Positions 26,486-36,460 of a stretch of DNA of 64,000 nucleotides are shown piece after piece. The DNA lies in NCBI RefSeq assembly GCF_002211365.1, contig NZ_LOKZ01000001.1, positions 992,001 to 1,056,000 of the forward strand, read 5' to 3'. This stretch comes from Rhizobium sp. R711 (GTDB lineage: Bacteria > Pseudomonadota > Alphaproteobacteria > Rhizobiales > Rhizobiaceae). A program made the position numbers and the translations under genes. Under the pieces are notes generated by a model that did no database searches, was not told the DNA's origin, and was given only the letters and a program-made list of their open reading frames with translations. Numbering within the stretch: the stretch's first letter is position 1; every line of letters begins with the position of its first letter.

Positions 26486-28699
26486 TTAAGCCGCCGCCTT
26501 CTCCTTCGTATGAGGATCAAAACGGCCATAGAAGGTCTCGCCCTTGGCGGCCATGTCCTTCAGCAGTGCCGTCGGCTTGAAGTGTGCGCCGTAGGTTGCC
26601 GCAAGCTTCTCGCAGAGCCCCACGAAGGTCTTCACGCCCATGCCGTCGATGTAGGAGAGTACGCCGCCGGTGTAGGGGGCGAAGCCGAAGCCGAGGATGG
26701 AGCCGACGTCGGCCTCGCGCGGATCGGTAACGATGCCTTCCTCGATGGTACGCGCCGCCTCCAGCGCGATAGTGGCGAGGAAACGTTGCTTCAGAACTTC
26801 GACATCGACCTCCTCCGCCTTCTTCTGCGGGTAGAAGGTCTTCAGGTCCGGCCAAAGCGACTTCTTGGCCGGTTTCGCTGGATAATCGTAGAAGCCCTTG
26901 CCATTCTTGCGGCCGCGACGGTCGAGCTCGTCGACCATCTTGTTGATCAGCGCCATGTGCTTCGGATCGACGGCGGCCTCGCCGAGATCGGCGACGGTGG
27001 CCTTGAGGATCTTCTGCGACAGATCGATCGCCACCTCGTCATTGAGGGATAGCGGTCCAACCGGCATGCCGGCCATCTTGGCGGCATTCTCGATCATCGC
27101 GGGCGGGACGCCCTCGATCAGCATATCATAGGCTTCGTGGATGTAGCGGAAGACGCAGCGGTTGACGAAGAAGCCACGCGTGTCGTTGACAACGATCGGC
27201 GTCTTCCTGATCGCGGCGACATAATCGAGCGCGACGGCCAGCGCCTTGTCGCCGGTCTGCTTGCCGAGAATGACCTCCGTCAGCATCATCTTCTCGACCG
27301 GCGAGAAGAAATGCACGCCGATGAAATCGGCCGGGCGCTTGGAGTTCTTAGCAAGACCCGTGATCGGCAGCGTCGAGGTGTTGGAGGCGAAGATGGCGCC
27401 TTCAGGCAACACGGCCTCAACGGCCTCGATGACGGCCTTCTTGACCTCACGATCCTCGAACACGGCCTCGATGACGAGATCGGCATCGGCAAGGTCGGCA
27501 TAATCAGCGGAGGGGATGATGCGCGAGAGTAGTGCTGCACCCTCATCTTGCGTAAGGCGGCCCTTACCGATTGAGTCCTTCACCAAGCCTTCGCCGACGC
27601 CCTTGCCCTTGGTTGCGGCCTCGATGTCACGGTCAACAAGGGTGACGGGGATGCCGGCGGCGGCGGTTACATAGGCGATCGAGGCTCCCATGAAACCGGC
27701 GCCGACGACACCCACTTTCTTCAACTCCGCTTTTGGGACTCCGGCGGGGCGGCGGGCCCCTTTGCCGAGCTCCTGCATGGAGATGAAGAGCGAACGGATC
27801 ATCGAGAAGGCTTCGCTGGTCTGCAGGATCTCGGTGAAGTAGCGCTGTTCGATCTTGAGGCCGGTGTCGAAGGGCACCTGCAGGCCTTCATACACGCATT
27901 TGAGGATGGCGAGGGCTGCCGGATAGTTGCCTGATGTCTCGCGGCGCAGGATCGCCGGTGCGGCCGGCCAGAGCTGCGCTGCCGCCGGCGTCCAGATGCC
28001 GCCGCCGGGCGCCTTGAAGCCCTTCTCGTCCCAGGGGGCGACAGGCTTCAGTCCGTCCTTGATCATCTGTTTGGCGGCAGGGATCAGCTGATCCGGCTCG
28101 ACGACCTGATGCACGAGGTTCATCGCCTTGGCGCGCGCTGCCGTCAGCGATTGGCCCGTCGTCATCATCTGCAGGGCAGACTGGGCATCCGCCAGGCGCG
28201 AGACGCGCTGCGTGCCGCCGGCGCCGGGGAAAATGCCGACCTTGACCTCGGGCAGTGCCATCTTCACCGACTTGGCATTCGAGGCGACGCGACCGTGGCA
28301 GGCGAGCGACATTTCGAAGGCGCCGCCCATGCAGGTGCCGTTGATCGCCGAGACCCAGGGTTTGCCCGAGGTTTCGATCTTGCGGAACAGGCCGGTCATG
28401 CGGCCGACGAGATCGAACAGCTTCTGGGCGGCGCCATCAGGGTTGGTGGCCTTCTCGTGCTGGTAGAGCGAGAACATCGACTTGATCATCGAGAGATCCG
28501 CGCCGCCGGAAAAGCTCGACTTGCCCGAGGTGATGACCGCGCCCTTGACGGCGCCATCCGCAACCACGGCGTCGACGATGGCATTCAACTCGTCCATCAC
28601 CTCCTCGGTGAAGACGTTCATGGACTTGCCGGGCATGTCCCAAGTGACAAGCGCGATGCCGTCTGCGTCTGTTTCGACGGTGAAGTTCTTGTAGGTCAT
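26486..28699 (-). CDS. fadB: Fatty-acid oxidation multifunctional enzyme (enoyl-CoA hydratase / 3-hydroxyacyl-CoA dehydrogenase)
   Basis: A 737-residue beta-oxidation enzyme. The N-terminal crotonase half (about 1-200) shows INGTCMGGAFEMSLACHGRV and VGIFPGAGGTQRVSRL with the catalytic Glu region. The C-terminal half starts with an NAD motif (VGVVGAGFMGASIAYVTAAA), then FIGVHFFSPVEKMMLTEVI and VNRCVFRYIHEA. It hydrates enoyl-CoA and oxidises the product to 3-ketoacyl-CoA. It is the third gene of an operon, 12 bp after the thiolase gene. Confidence 0.96.
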   Translation of the reverse strand: MTYKNFTVETDADGIALVTWDMPGKSMNVFTEEVMDELNAIVDAVVADGAVKGAVITSGKSSFSGGADLSMIKSMFSLYQHEKATNPDGAAQKLFDLVGRMTGLFRKIETSGKPWVSAINGTCMGGAFEMSLACHGRVASNAKSVKMALPEVKVGIFPGAGGTQRVSRLADAQSALQMMTTGQSLTAARAKAMNLVHQVVEPDQLIPAAKQMIKDGLKPVAPWDEKGFKAPGGGIWTPAAAQLWPAAPAILRRETSGNYPAALAILKCVYEGLQVPFDTGLKIEQRYFTEILQTSEAFSMIRSLFISMQELGKGARRPAGVPKAELKKVGVVGAGFMGASIAYVTAAAGIPVTLVDRDIEAATKGKGVGEGLVKDSIGKGRLTQDEGAALLSRIIPSADYADLADADLVIEAVFEDREVKKAVIEAVEAVLPEGAIFASNTSTLPITGLAKNSKRPADFIGVHFFSPVEKMMLTEVILGKQTGDKALAVALDYVAAIRKTPIVVNDTRGFFVNRCVFRYIHEAYDMLIEGVPPAMIENAAKMAGMPVGPLSLNDEVAIDLSQKILKATVADLGEAAVDPKHMALINKMVDELDRRGRKNGKGFYDYPAKPAKKSLWPDLKTFYPQKKAEEVDVEVLKQRFLATIALEAARTIEEGIVTDPREADVGSILGFGFAPYTGGVLSYIDGMGVKTFVGLCEKLAATYGAHFKPTALLKDMAAKGETFYGRFDPHTKEKAAA

Positions 28700-28711
28700 C
28701 GTCTCTCTCCC

Positions 28712-29920
28712 TTAGACGCGTTCGATTACCGTTGCCGTGCCCATGCCGGCGCCGATGCAGAGCGTGACGAGCGCGGTGTTCAGGTCGCGCCGCTCCAGTT
28801 CGTCCAGCACCGTGCCCAGGATCATCGCACCGGTGGCGCCGAGCGGGTGGCCCATGGCGATTGCGCCGCCATTGACGTTGATCTTGTCGTGCGGGACCTC
28901 GAAGGCCTGCATGAAGCGCAGCACGACGGCGGCAAAGGCCTCGTTGAGTTCGAAGAGATCGATGTCGGCAAGCGTCATGCCCGTGCGCTTCAGCAGTTTC
29001 TCGGTAACGTCGACCGGGCCGGTCAGCATCAGCGCCGGGTCGGAGCCGATGTTGGCGAAGGCCTTGATGCGGCCGCGGGGCTTCACGCCCATGCTCTCGC
29101 CGCCGGCCTTGGAGCCGAGCAGCACGGCGGCCGCGCCATCGACGATGCCGGAGGAATTGCCGGCGTGGTGGACATAGTTGAGGCGCTCTACTTCCGGATG
29201 GGCCTGGATGGCGACGGCTTCGAAGCCGCCCATCTCGCCCGGCATCTGGAAGGAGGGGTTGAGCGCCGCCAGGGCCTGCATGTCTGTACCCGGGCGCATA
29301 TGCTCGTCATGGGCGAGGATAACAAGGCCGTTCTGGTCTTTCACCGGGATGACGGAATTCTTGAAGTAGCCCTTCTCCCAGGCATTTGCCGCGCGCTTCT
29401 GGCTCTCGACAGCATAGGCGTCGACGTCGTCGCGCGAGAAGCCGTACTTGGTGGCGATCAGGTCGGCCGATACGCCTTGCGGCATGAAGTAGGCAGGGAA
29501 GTTCACCGACGGGTCCATGAACCATGCGCCGCCGGACATGCCGAGGCCGACGCGCGACATGCTCTCGACGCCGCCTGCGATGACGATGTCATCGGCACCC
29601 TGGGCGATCTTCGCCGCGCCGAAATTCACCGCGTCGAGACCGGAGGCGCAAAAGCGGGAGATCTGCATGCCGGGCGCCTTGGTGGAGTAGCCTGCCTCGA
29701 AGGCGGCACCGCGTGGGATCACCGCGCCTGCTTCCATGACAGGGTCGACGCAGCCCATGACGATGTCGTCAACCGTTGCCGTATCAAGCCCGTTGCGATC
29801 GCGGATCGCCTCCAGCGTCTTTGCTGCCAGCCGCACCGACGGCACCTCGTGCAGCGAGCCATCCTTCTTGCCCCGGCCGCGTGGCGTACGCACGTGGTCG
29901 TAAATGAAAACCTCGGTCAT
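28712..29920 (-). CDS. Acetyl-CoA C-acetyltransferase (thiolase)
   Basis: A 402-residue thiolase. The nucleophile is C91 (ISRFCASGLDAVN). The C-terminal active-site blocks are GGAIAMGHPLGATGAM with His, and CIGAGMGTA with the second Cys. It cleaves 3-ketoacyl-CoA and is the natural partner of the FadB-type enzyme encoded 12 bp downstream. It lies 36 bp after the acyl-CoA dehydrogenase, so one transcript is likely. The frame starts at ATG 29920. Confidence 0.96.
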   Translation of the reverse strand: MTEVFIYDHVRTPRGRGKKDGSLHEVPSVRLAAKTLEAIRDRNGLDTATVDDIVMGCVDPVMEAGAVIPRGAAFEAGYSTKAPGMQISRFCASGLDAVNFGAAKIAQGADDIVIAGGVESMSRVGLGMSGGAWFMDPSVNFPAYFMPQGVSADLIATKYGFSRDDVDAYAVESQKRAANAWEKGYFKNSVIPVKDQNGLVILAHDEHMRPGTDMQALAALNPSFQMPGEMGGFEAVAIQAHPEVERLNYVHHAGNSSGIVDGAAAVLLGSKAGGESMGVKPRGRIKAFANIGSDPALMLTGPVDVTEKLLKRTGMTLADIDLFELNEAFAAVVLRFMQAFEVPHDKINVNGGAIAMGHPLGATGAMILGTVLDELERRDLNTALVTLCIGAGMGTATVIERV

Positions 29921-29956
29921 TCCTCTATCTCCCTATCGGCGCGGGCGCCGTTGAAC

Positions 29957-31753
29957 TCAAAAGGCCTCGGCGGCCAAGGTCATCATCGTTTCCGCGCCGG
30001 TCTCGATCCGGGCCTTGCGCAGCGCCGTTTCCGGCATGATCCGCTCCATGAAGAAACGGGCGGTGATCAGCTTGTTGCGAAGGAACGCCTCGCGCTCCGC
30101 CTCTCCTGCCGCAAGGCCGTCCTCGGCAGCCTTCGCCATCTTCGCCCACATATAGCCGAGTACGACAAGGCCGAAGAGGTGCATGTAGTCGGTCGAGCCG
30201 GCGCCGGCATTGTCAGGCTTGGCCATGGCGTGCTGCATGAACCACATGGTCGCCGCCTGCACGTCGTTCAAGCCCTTCTTCAGGTTCTTGGTGAAGAAGG
30301 TCATCTGCTCGTCGTTGCGGTTCTCTTCGCAGAAATCACCGATCTCCTTGAACAGCGCCATGACGGCGCGGCCACCGTTCTGTGCAAGCTTGCGGCCAAC
30401 GAGATCGAGCGCCTGAATGCCGTTGGCGCCTTCGTAGATCATGGCGATGCGCGCATCGCGCACATACTGGCTCATGCCGTGCTCTTCGATGTAGCCGTGG
30501 CCGCCGAAGACCTGCTGGGCCATGACGGCGTGGTCGAAGCCCTTGTCGGTCAGGACGCCCTTGAGGATTGGGGTGACGAGGCCGAGAATGTCGTCGGCCG
30601 TCTGGCGCTCCTTCTCGTCCGCCGAACGGTGGGCGATATCGGATTTCAGCGCCGTCCATAGCAGGAAGGCGCGGCCGGCCTCGTTGAAGGCGCGGATCGT
30701 CATCAGCGAGCGGCGGATGTCGGGATGCACGATGATCGGATCGGCTTGTCTGTCCGGCGCCTTCGGGCCTGACAGAGAACGGCCCTGGATGCGCTCGCGG
30801 GCGTAGTTGACGGCGTTCTGGTAGGCGATCTCGGAGATTGCCAGTCCCTGCAGGCCGACGCTGAGACGCGCCTCGTTCATCATCACGAACATGGCACTGA
30901 GGCCCCTGTTCTCAGCGCCGATGAGGAAGCCGGTCGCCCCGTCATAATTCATGACGCAGGTGGCATTGCCGTGAATGCCCATCTTGTGCTCGATCGCACC
31001 GCAGGAGACCTGGTTGCGCTCGCCAACCGTGCCATCCGCCGTGACGAGATATTTCGGCACGATGAACAACGAAATGCCCTTGGTGCCCTCGGGTGCACCC
31101 TCGATGCGGGCCAGTACGAGATGCACGATGTTGTCCGTCATGTCGTGCTCACCGGCGGAGATGAAGATCTTCTGGCCGGAGATCTTGTAGCTGCCGTCAC
31201 CTTGAGGCACCGCCTTGGTGCGCAGGAGGCCGAGATCGGTGCCGCAATGCGGCTCGGTGAGGTTCATGGTGCCGGACCATTCGCCGGAGACCATCTTCGG
31301 CAGGTAAGTCTGCTTCTGCTCGTCCGATCCATGAACGAGGATAGCCGCGATCGCACCCTGGGTCAGCCCGGGATACATCATCAGCGACATGTTGGCGGCG
31401 GAGGTATATTCGCCGACGGCGGCATGCAGCGCATAGGGAAGACCCTGGCCGCCGAATTCCTCGGGAACGGCAAGCCCGATCCAGCCGCCCTGGCAATAGG
31501 CGTCATAGCCGCCCTTGAAACCATTAGGCACGGAGACCGAACCATCGTCGTGGCGTACGCAGCCTTCCTGATCGCCGGAATAGTTGAGCGGGAAGAGCGC
31601 TTCCTCGGCAACCTTCGCGGCCTCGCCGAGGATCGCCTCGATCATGTCAGGCGTCGCGTCGGCAAACCCCGGGAGATTATTGTAGCGTTCCAGGCCGAGC
31701 ACGTCGTTCAGCACGAAGAGCGTGTCGTTAACCGGGGCCTTGTAGACTGGCAT
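29957..31753 (-). CDS. Acyl-CoA dehydrogenase with C-terminal extension
   Basis: A 598-residue flavoprotein, first gene of the beta-oxidation operon. [20 protein letters not shown] and [20 protein letters not shown] are the FAD/substrate blocks. [19 protein letters not shown] carries the likely catalytic Glu. The last 120 residues are the acyl-CoA dehydrogenase C-terminal-like domain found in proteobacterial enzymes of about 600 residues. It introduces the first double bond into acyl-CoA. A perfect palindrome lies 65-86 bp upstream. Confidence 0.95.
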   Translation of the reverse strand: MPVYKAPVNDTLFVLNDVLGLERYNNLPGFADATPDMIEAILGEAAKVAEEALFPLNYSGDQEGCVRHDDGSVSVPNGFKGGYDAYCQGGWIGLAVPEEFGGQGLPYALHAAVGEYTSAANMSLMMYPGLTQGAIAAILVHGSDEQKQTYLPKMVSGEWSGTMNLTEPHCGTDLGLLRTKAVPQGDGSYKISGQKIFISAGEHDMTDNIVHLVLARIEGAPEGTKGISLFIVPKYLVTADGTVGERNQVSCGAIEHKMGIHGNATCVMNYDGATGFLIGAENRGLSAMFVMMNEARLSVGLQGLAISEIAYQNAVNYARERIQGRSLSGPKAPDRQADPIIVHPDIRRSLMTIRAFNEAGRAFLLWTALKSDIAHRSADEKERQTADDILGLVTPILKGVLTDKGFDHAVMAQQVFGGHGYIEEHGMSQYVRDARIAMIYEGANGIQALDLVGRKLAQNGGRAVMALFKEIGDFCEENRNDEQMTFFTKNLKKGLNDVQAATMWFMQHAMAKPDNAGAGSTDYMHLFGLVVLGYMWAKMAKAAEDGLAAGEAEREAFLRNKLITARFFMERIMPETALRKARIETGAETMMTLAAEAF

Positions 31754-31817
31754 CGTTCGAATTCCTCCAATTCGGCACGCCGGACGAAACCGGCATTTGA
31801 GAGTCTCTTACAAAATA

Positions 31818-31839
31818 TTGACGTTTGCGTAAACGTCAA
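31818..31839. promoter_or_regulatory. Palindromic operator of the beta-oxidation operon
   Basis: 9-bp arms TTGACGTTT and AAACGTCAA flank a GCGT centre, which is nearly symmetric itself. It sits 65-86 bp upstream of the acyl-CoA dehydrogenase start. It resembles palindromes reported for regulators of fatty-acid and branched-chain amino-acid breakdown (LiuR/MerR type). No regulator gene of that kind is in the window. Confidence 0.75.
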
Positions 31840-31955
31840 ATGTTGATGTCGCGCGAATTTGTGAAAATGATCCGCGCCGTTGTCGGAAAGAGCCGGGCCG
31901 GAACGTCCTCGAACTGTCGAACATTTCGTCAGAGCAGCAATGAGGAGGACAATCC

Positions 31956-32429
31956 ATGCTTAAGGTGACGTCGAATCTCTGGTTCGAGAAGGATGTCCAG
32001 GAAGCCGTCGAATTCTATGTGGCGACGATTCCAAATTCGTCGAGGGGCCGCACGACCGTCCTTCCGGCCGAGACACCTAGCGGCCCTCCGGGCAGCGTCA
32101 TCATCACCGAGTTCAAGCTCGGGAGCCAAGATTTCGTGGCCATGCAAGCCGGTCCGCTCGATGCCTTCAACCACGCCTTCTCAATCTCGGTACAGTGCGA
32201 GACGCAGGCGGAGATCGACAGGATCTGGAACGCCTTCCTTGACAACGGCGCGGCGGAGGAGCAGTGCGGCTGGCTGCGGGATCGCTGGGGCCTTTGCTGG
32301 CAGATCGTTCCGCGTGCGCTGATCGAGATGGTTGCCGATCCCGACCGGGAGCGCGCAAAGCGGGTTACCGAAGTCATGCTCGGCATGATCAAGCTCGATA
32401 TCGCGCAACTGGAGCAGGCCTATCGGTAA
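31956..32429 (+). CDS. VOC family protein (PhnB type), second copy
   Basis: A 157-residue paralogue of the 24.2-kb VOC protein. KVTSNLWFEKDVQEAVEFYVATIPNS begins it and QCGWLRDRWGLCWQIVPRALIE is the signature end. The start has GAGGAGGACAATCC upstream. Length and order of motifs match its paralogue, but identity is moderate, so the copies are old rather than a recent duplication. Its function is unknown. It opens the accessory stretch after the beta-oxidation operon. Confidence 0.9.
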   Translation: MLKVTSNLWFEKDVQEAVEFYVATIPNSSRGRTTVLPAETPSGPPGSVIITEFKLGSQDFVAMQAGPLDAFNHAFSISVQCETQAEIDRIWNAFLDNGAAEEQCGWLRDRWGLCWQIVPRALIEMVADPDRERAKRVTEVMLGMIKLDIAQLEQAYR

Positions 32430-32560
32430 GAGGCGGCGGCGACTATGGCCGTAGTGGGCCACGTCGGCTCACTGGGAATTCCTGGGAGCCGCTTCGGCCA
32501 TGTGGTCGAGAATGGCTCCCTGGGGTTAAAGGCGCCGTGGCCTGCGGGCGAAGTGATCGC

Positions 32561-33518
32561 CTAACGTATCACGGGCTCTCCGTGATAGCGGCGTTTCGAC
32601 GGTTTCGATACTCCAAATCCGGCTTCCATCATCAGGCGCGGCGTGTGCTTCGCCAGGGTTCCCATGTGGAAGCCGAAGGGGTCTTCGACAAAACCGGTAC
32701 CGGCTTTCCCGGTCAGCGTGACGGCATTCTCTTCGCCGTAAAAGCCCAGGACCTCTTCCGATGGATGCCCGACGAGCAGCGTCAACTGGTGTTTCATGCG
32801 ACGTCGGTTGTGGCTGCCCCGGACGTAGACATGCGGCCCAGCATCGGCGTCCACATCCGACAGATAGAAGAAGAATTTCAGCATTCGCCAATCATCGAGA
32901 TCGAAATGGAACTTGAACGATGCCCGGCTTAGATCGGCTTCCGAAGCGGTCTTGGTCGGAAAGCTCCACCAGGTACGGGTTGTGATCAGCTTCGTTTCGC
33001 CGCCAAGACAATGCTTTGCCACGTTCAGAAGCAGCGGGTCCTTCTGCACGGCAAGCGCTGCCTCGCATCTTACAATCCGATCGAAATGATGGCCGCTCAA
33101 TATCGTGCGCCCGAAGCGCTGCTCGGCTTCGGCATGCTCGCTGGCTAGAAATTCGATTCTCCGGTCGAAGTTGCCGAAGCACGGTGTCTCGTTGGCGAAG
33201 CGCGCAATTTCCTCTTGAACTGCTGTGGGGAGTGTCAGACCGGAAAAGATACCGGTTCTTCTCAGTTCCGCCGCGACGTCCGCCGCTTTTATCTCGCCGA
33301 ACATCGACGGAGCATCGTCCACCACCGGTGGAACACGTTTGGCGGTGAGTGTGCCCGACGAAACGGTATCATTCGGGCGAAAAGGAACATCGGCAACCAG
33401 GTGGGGTTTTCCCTCAGATCCGTTTCAAATAGGTCGGAACGCGGGCGGCCATACGTCTAAAGGTCCCACCTGTGCGCGCTATGGTTTCCAGGTCTTTTGA
33501 GCTCGGCGTATCAAGCAT
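32561..33518 (-). pseudogene. Phytanoyl-CoA dioxygenase-like gene with N-terminal frameshift
   Basis: The main frame (from 33424 down) encodes a PhyH-like Fe(II)/2-oxoglutarate oxygenase. FKFHFDLDDWRMLKFFFYLSD holds the HxD iron ligands, GPHVYVRGSHNRR follows, and FGFHMGTLAKHTPR supplies the distal His and Arg. No ATG with a ribosome site begins this frame. A well-formed start (AAGGATGTTAG before ATG at 33518, MLDTPSSKDL) lies in another frame that stops at 33414. The main frame is open and protein-like upstream to 33424 (PHLVADVPFRPNDTV). One frameshift within 33417-33424 would join them into about 318 residues. Confidence 0.75.
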
Positions 33519-33883
33519 CTAACATCCTTCTCGCGAAGATGGCTTCTTATGGCGTTTCCCCCCTGACGCTGGTCCAGACTAGACAGCTCACCGCAATGAT
33601 GCAATGCAATATGAGGCCGTGTATATTCTAGAATAATTGATGTATCCCTTATTCTGGCAGTCATTGGTCCATGTCGAGTGCGGTGAAGCATTTGCACTGC
33701 GTCGGGCGAGTGTTGCGCTGGCCATCCGATAGTTCTTCCCGACGGCGCGTTATCTTGTCGCAGTGAATGGCCACCGCGGGGGAGGCCGAATCCTCCTCAC
33801 AGCGCCCGCTACCGGTTGCTTCTGCGGCGGGACCGGCTACATTTCACAGGCAGACCGATGAAAGAGCTTGGAGGAGCGATTTT
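33519..33883. other. Gap with no supported gene
   Basis: 365 bp between the divergent PhyH-like gene and the small hypothetical gene. Part of it (33520-33700) is clearly lower in GC than its surroundings. The two open frames seen have no ribosome sites and odd composition. It probably contains two promoters. I see no strong repeat. Confidence 0.5.
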
Positions 33884-34255
33884 ATGAGACGGATATGGCC
33901 GGAGGAGTTCAATTCCATTCTCGACGGAGCCGAGGAAGTCACGCTGGAACTGCCGGCGGTGGAGCACGAGGACGGCTCGCGCAGCGAAGCGGTCAGCCGC
34001 AAGGCACTGAAAGTCCGCATTTCAATGGATGACTATGAACGCATCTGGCCGCTCGCCGAGATGCGCTACCGTCTCGACGGCAAGATGGCCGGCAAGGCGA
34101 TCACGCTGATCACCACCAGTCCGCACTATCATCGCTGGCACCCCGCCGATGGCGCCAGCGTCGACAATGTTTCCGACAGCGGCCGACACTACACGACGAA
34201 ATATGTCGTCGTGCATTTCCTGCTCGACGATGTAAGGGAAACGGCGGCCGCCTGA
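33884..34255 (+). CDS. Hypothetical cytoplasmic protein
   Basis: A 123-residue protein with no signal peptide or membrane helix and a strong ribosome site (GGAGGAGCG before ATG). It is acidic in the first half (EEFNSILDGAEEVTLELPAVEHEDG) and ends in HYTTKYVVVHFLLDDVRETA. I do not recognise the family. It is convergent with the methionine gamma-lyase-like gene 13 bp away. Confidence 0.7.
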   Translation: MRRIWPEEFNSILDGAEEVTLELPAVEHEDGSRSEAVSRKALKVRISMDDYERIWPLAEMRYRLDGKMAGKAITLITTSPHYHRWHPADGASVDNVSDSGRHYTTKYVVVHFLLDDVRETAAA

Positions 34256-34268
34256 GCCGCCACTAAAA

Positions 34269-35552
34269 TCACGCGGCGTCCAGCGCCTGCTGCAGATCGG
34301 CGACGAGATCGTCCGGATGCTCGATGCCGATCGATAGGCGGATGGTTGATTCCAGGACGCCGATCCGTTGGCGAACGTCGGCCGGCACGCCGGAATGGGT
34401 CATCGTTGCCGGGTGGCTGGCAAGCGATTCCGTACCGCCCAGGCTGACCGCCAGCTTGAAGATCTGCAGGGCGTTCAGGAACTTGAAGGATGCGGGCTGG
34501 CCGCCTTTGATGTCGAAGGAGAAGGTCGATCCGGCGCCGCTGCACTGCGCCGCGAAGACGCGCCCGACTGGCGAATTGGCATCGTGATAGGGCAGGTAGT
34601 GAATCCCCTCGACCTTCGGGTGCTCGCGCAGGAAGTCGGCGACCACGCGGGCGTTGCTATCGGCTCGCTCCATGCGGATCTGCAGCGTTTCCAACGAACG
34701 GCCGAGCATCCAGCACGAATGCGGGTCAAGCTGCGTGCCGATGGCACCGCGCAGCGCCTTGACCTGCTTCATCACGGCCTTCGAGCCGAGTGCCGCACCG
34801 GCGATCAGATCCGAATGGCCGCCGACATACTTGGTCAGCGAATAGAGCGAGATATCGGCGCCGTGTTCGATCGGCCGCTGGAAGACGGGGCCAAGCAGCG
34901 TGTTGTCGCAAGCGATAATTGGCGTATGGCCCTGCTTCCGGCCGATCGCGTCGGCGACACGGCGGATCATTACGACGTCGACGAGGCTATTCGTCGGATT
35001 GGCTGGCGTCTCGACGAGGATGACAGACACGCGGCCCTTTGCCATGGCGTCTTCCGCAGCCGCCTGCACCGATGCCTCGCTGACGCCGTCTGCAAAGCCG
35101 ACAGCCGCAACGCCGAGATTGAGAAACGTCCTTGCCAGCAGGGTTTCCGTTCCACCATAGAGCGGCTGGGAGTGGAGCACCGCATCACCAGGACGAACGA
35201 AGGCCAAGAGGGTCGTGGCGATCGCCGACATGCCGGACGAGAAGAGGGCGCAGCTTTCGGTACGCTCATAGACGGCAAGCCGGTCCTCGACGATCTCGCT
35301 GTTGGGATGATTGAAACGCGAATAGACGAGACCCGCACCCTTGCCGGCCGGTGGCTCCTTGCGGCCGGATACGTAGTCGAAGAAATCCCGGCCATCCTCG
35401 GCGGATTTGAAGACGAATGTCGACGTCAGGAATACCGGCGGCTTCACCGCCCCTTCCGACAGTTCCGGGTCGTAGCCATAATTCAGCATCTGCGTCTCGG
35501 GATGCAGCGCATGATTGCCGATATGAGTCTTGGAAGGGTGCGGTGCGGTCAT
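34269..35552 (-). CDS. Cys/Met-metabolism PLP enzyme (cystathionine gamma-synthase / methionine gamma-lyase-like)
   Basis: A 427-residue PLP enzyme. The Schiff-base Lys is K241 ([16 protein letters not shown]), with [17 protein letters not shown] and [12 protein letters not shown] as cofactor-contacting motifs. The C-terminal [17 protein letters not shown] is the family signature. The enzyme could form or split cystathionine, or degrade methionine to methanethiol. A divergent Lrp-type regulator lies 120 bp away, an arrangement known from the methionine gamma-lyase pair mdeA/mdeR, which favours the catabolic reading. Confidence 0.9.
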   Translation of the reverse strand: MTAPHPSKTHIGNHALHPETQMLNYGYDPELSEGAVKPPVFLTSTFVFKSAEDGRDFFDYVSGRKEPPAGKGAGLVYSRFNHPNSEIVEDRLAVYERTESCALFSSGMSAIATTLLAFVRPGDAVLHSQPLYGGTETLLARTFLNLGVAAVGFADGVSEASVQAAAEDAMAKGRVSVILVETPANPTNSLVDVVMIRRVADAIGRKQGHTPIIACDNTLLGPVFQRPIEHGADISLYSLTKYVGGHSDLIAGAALGSKAVMKQVKALRGAIGTQLDPHSCWMLGRSLETLQIRMERADSNARVVADFLREHPKVEGIHYLPYHDANSPVGRVFAAQCSGAGSTFSFDIKGGQPASFKFLNALQIFKLAVSLGGTESLASHPATMTHSGVPADVRQRIGVLESTIRLSIGIEHPDDLVADLQQALDAA

Positions 35553-35672
35553 TGTCGTCTCCTCGAGAGATGCCGTGATGCTCGCAAATTATATCAGAAC
35601 GCGCGGGCTGTTCTTGCTATTTGCCGCGTCGCCATGCTCTCTTGAGCAACTTAGTGCGGAGAATGGCGAATT

Positions 35673-36131
35673 GTGACGCAGAAAATTGCTGACGATATGG
35701 ACCGGAAGATCCTGAAAGAACTGATGGTCGATGCCCGCCTTCCGAACAACGAGCTTGCGGAACGCGTTGGGCTTTCCGCATCGGCCTGCCTGCGTCGCCT
35801 ACGCCGGCTTGAGGACGCGGAGATTATCAAGGGCTACACCACGCTCGTCGATCCTGCCATCGACGGCTGGACGATGACGGCGCTGGCCTCCATTCGCCTC
35901 AGCCGCCAGCACGAGGACGAGATCGAGATGTTCGAGAGCGCCGTGCGCGAGTGGGACGAGGTACTCGAATGCCATCTGGTGACCGGGTCGCGCGACTACG
36001 TGCTGAAGGTGATGAGTTCGGGCCTCGAAGACTACGAGCGGTTCATCAAGGAAAAGATCGCCCGCCTGAAATGCGTCGATACGATCGAGACGAGCTTCGT
36101 GATGAATACGATCAAGGCGCGGCGGGTGTAG
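35673..36131 (+). CDS. Lrp/AsnC family transcriptional regulator
   Basis: A 152-residue regulator with an N-terminal HTH (MDRKILKELMVDARLPNNELAERVGLSASACLRRL) and a C-terminal RAM ligand domain (VLECHLVTGSRDYVLKVMSSGLEDYERFI). It is likely to respond to an amino acid and to control the divergent PLP enzyme. The start is GTG at 35673, or ATG at 35697, eight codons later; the HTH is whole in either case. Confidence 0.93.
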   Translation: MTQKIADDMDRKILKELMVDARLPNNELAERVGLSASACLRRLRRLEDAEIIKGYTTLVDPAIDGWTMTALASIRLSRQHEDEIEMFESAVREWDEVLECHLVTGSRDYVLKVMSSGLEDYERFIKEKIARLKCVDTIETSFVMNTIKARRV

Positions 36132-36460
36132 CCCCCGCGGCCCGGGCCGCTTTAAGATGCTAAACCGCAGCCGCCCCAGTCGACTTGTCACCATTCGCGC
36201 CTCTATTTCATTGGACCCAGATGCAGCGGGAATCGCTGACTGGGTACCCGCAGCAGAGGCATGTTTCAACACAAACATTGCAGCGCGGGCTGCAGGTGGG
36301 GATCGGGCTGCCGTCACTGCCTTTGGGGTTGTGGACCCAAAGGCAAGGCTCGACCTGGCTTCGCCCTCATGGTATATTAGAAACTTCTAATTGTGCGAGT
36401 TGTGCGAGAAATCCGGTTGCAACGCTTGAGGGGGCTGCCGAGATACCGATCGTTCGCAGT
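36132..36460. other. Gap with no supported gene
   Basis: 329 bp before the sulfatase remnant. Two overlapping plus-strand frames are open here but have no ribosome site and no recognisable domain. AT content rises from 36370, which may be the old sulfatase promoter region. No repeats or hairpins stand out. Confidence 0.45.

Noticed and set aside
28109..30661. An 850-codon open frame on the plus strand
   Set aside because: Antisense shadow of the FadB-type, thiolase and acyl-CoA dehydrogenase genes, with typical His/Arg/Val-rich shadow composition.
32567..32587. An 8-bp hairpin (TATCACGG / CCGTGATA) at the end of the PhyH-like gene
   Set aside because: It lies within the last codons and has no U-tract, so it is not called a terminator.
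33479..33697. A 72-codon minus-strand frame upstream of the PhyH-like gene
   Set aside because: No ribosome site, low-GC region, and it overlaps the better-supported start at 33518.
36157..36390. A 77-codon plus-strand frame before the sulfatase remnant
   Set aside because: Part of it reads like protein, but no start signal or family; kept as an unassigned gap.
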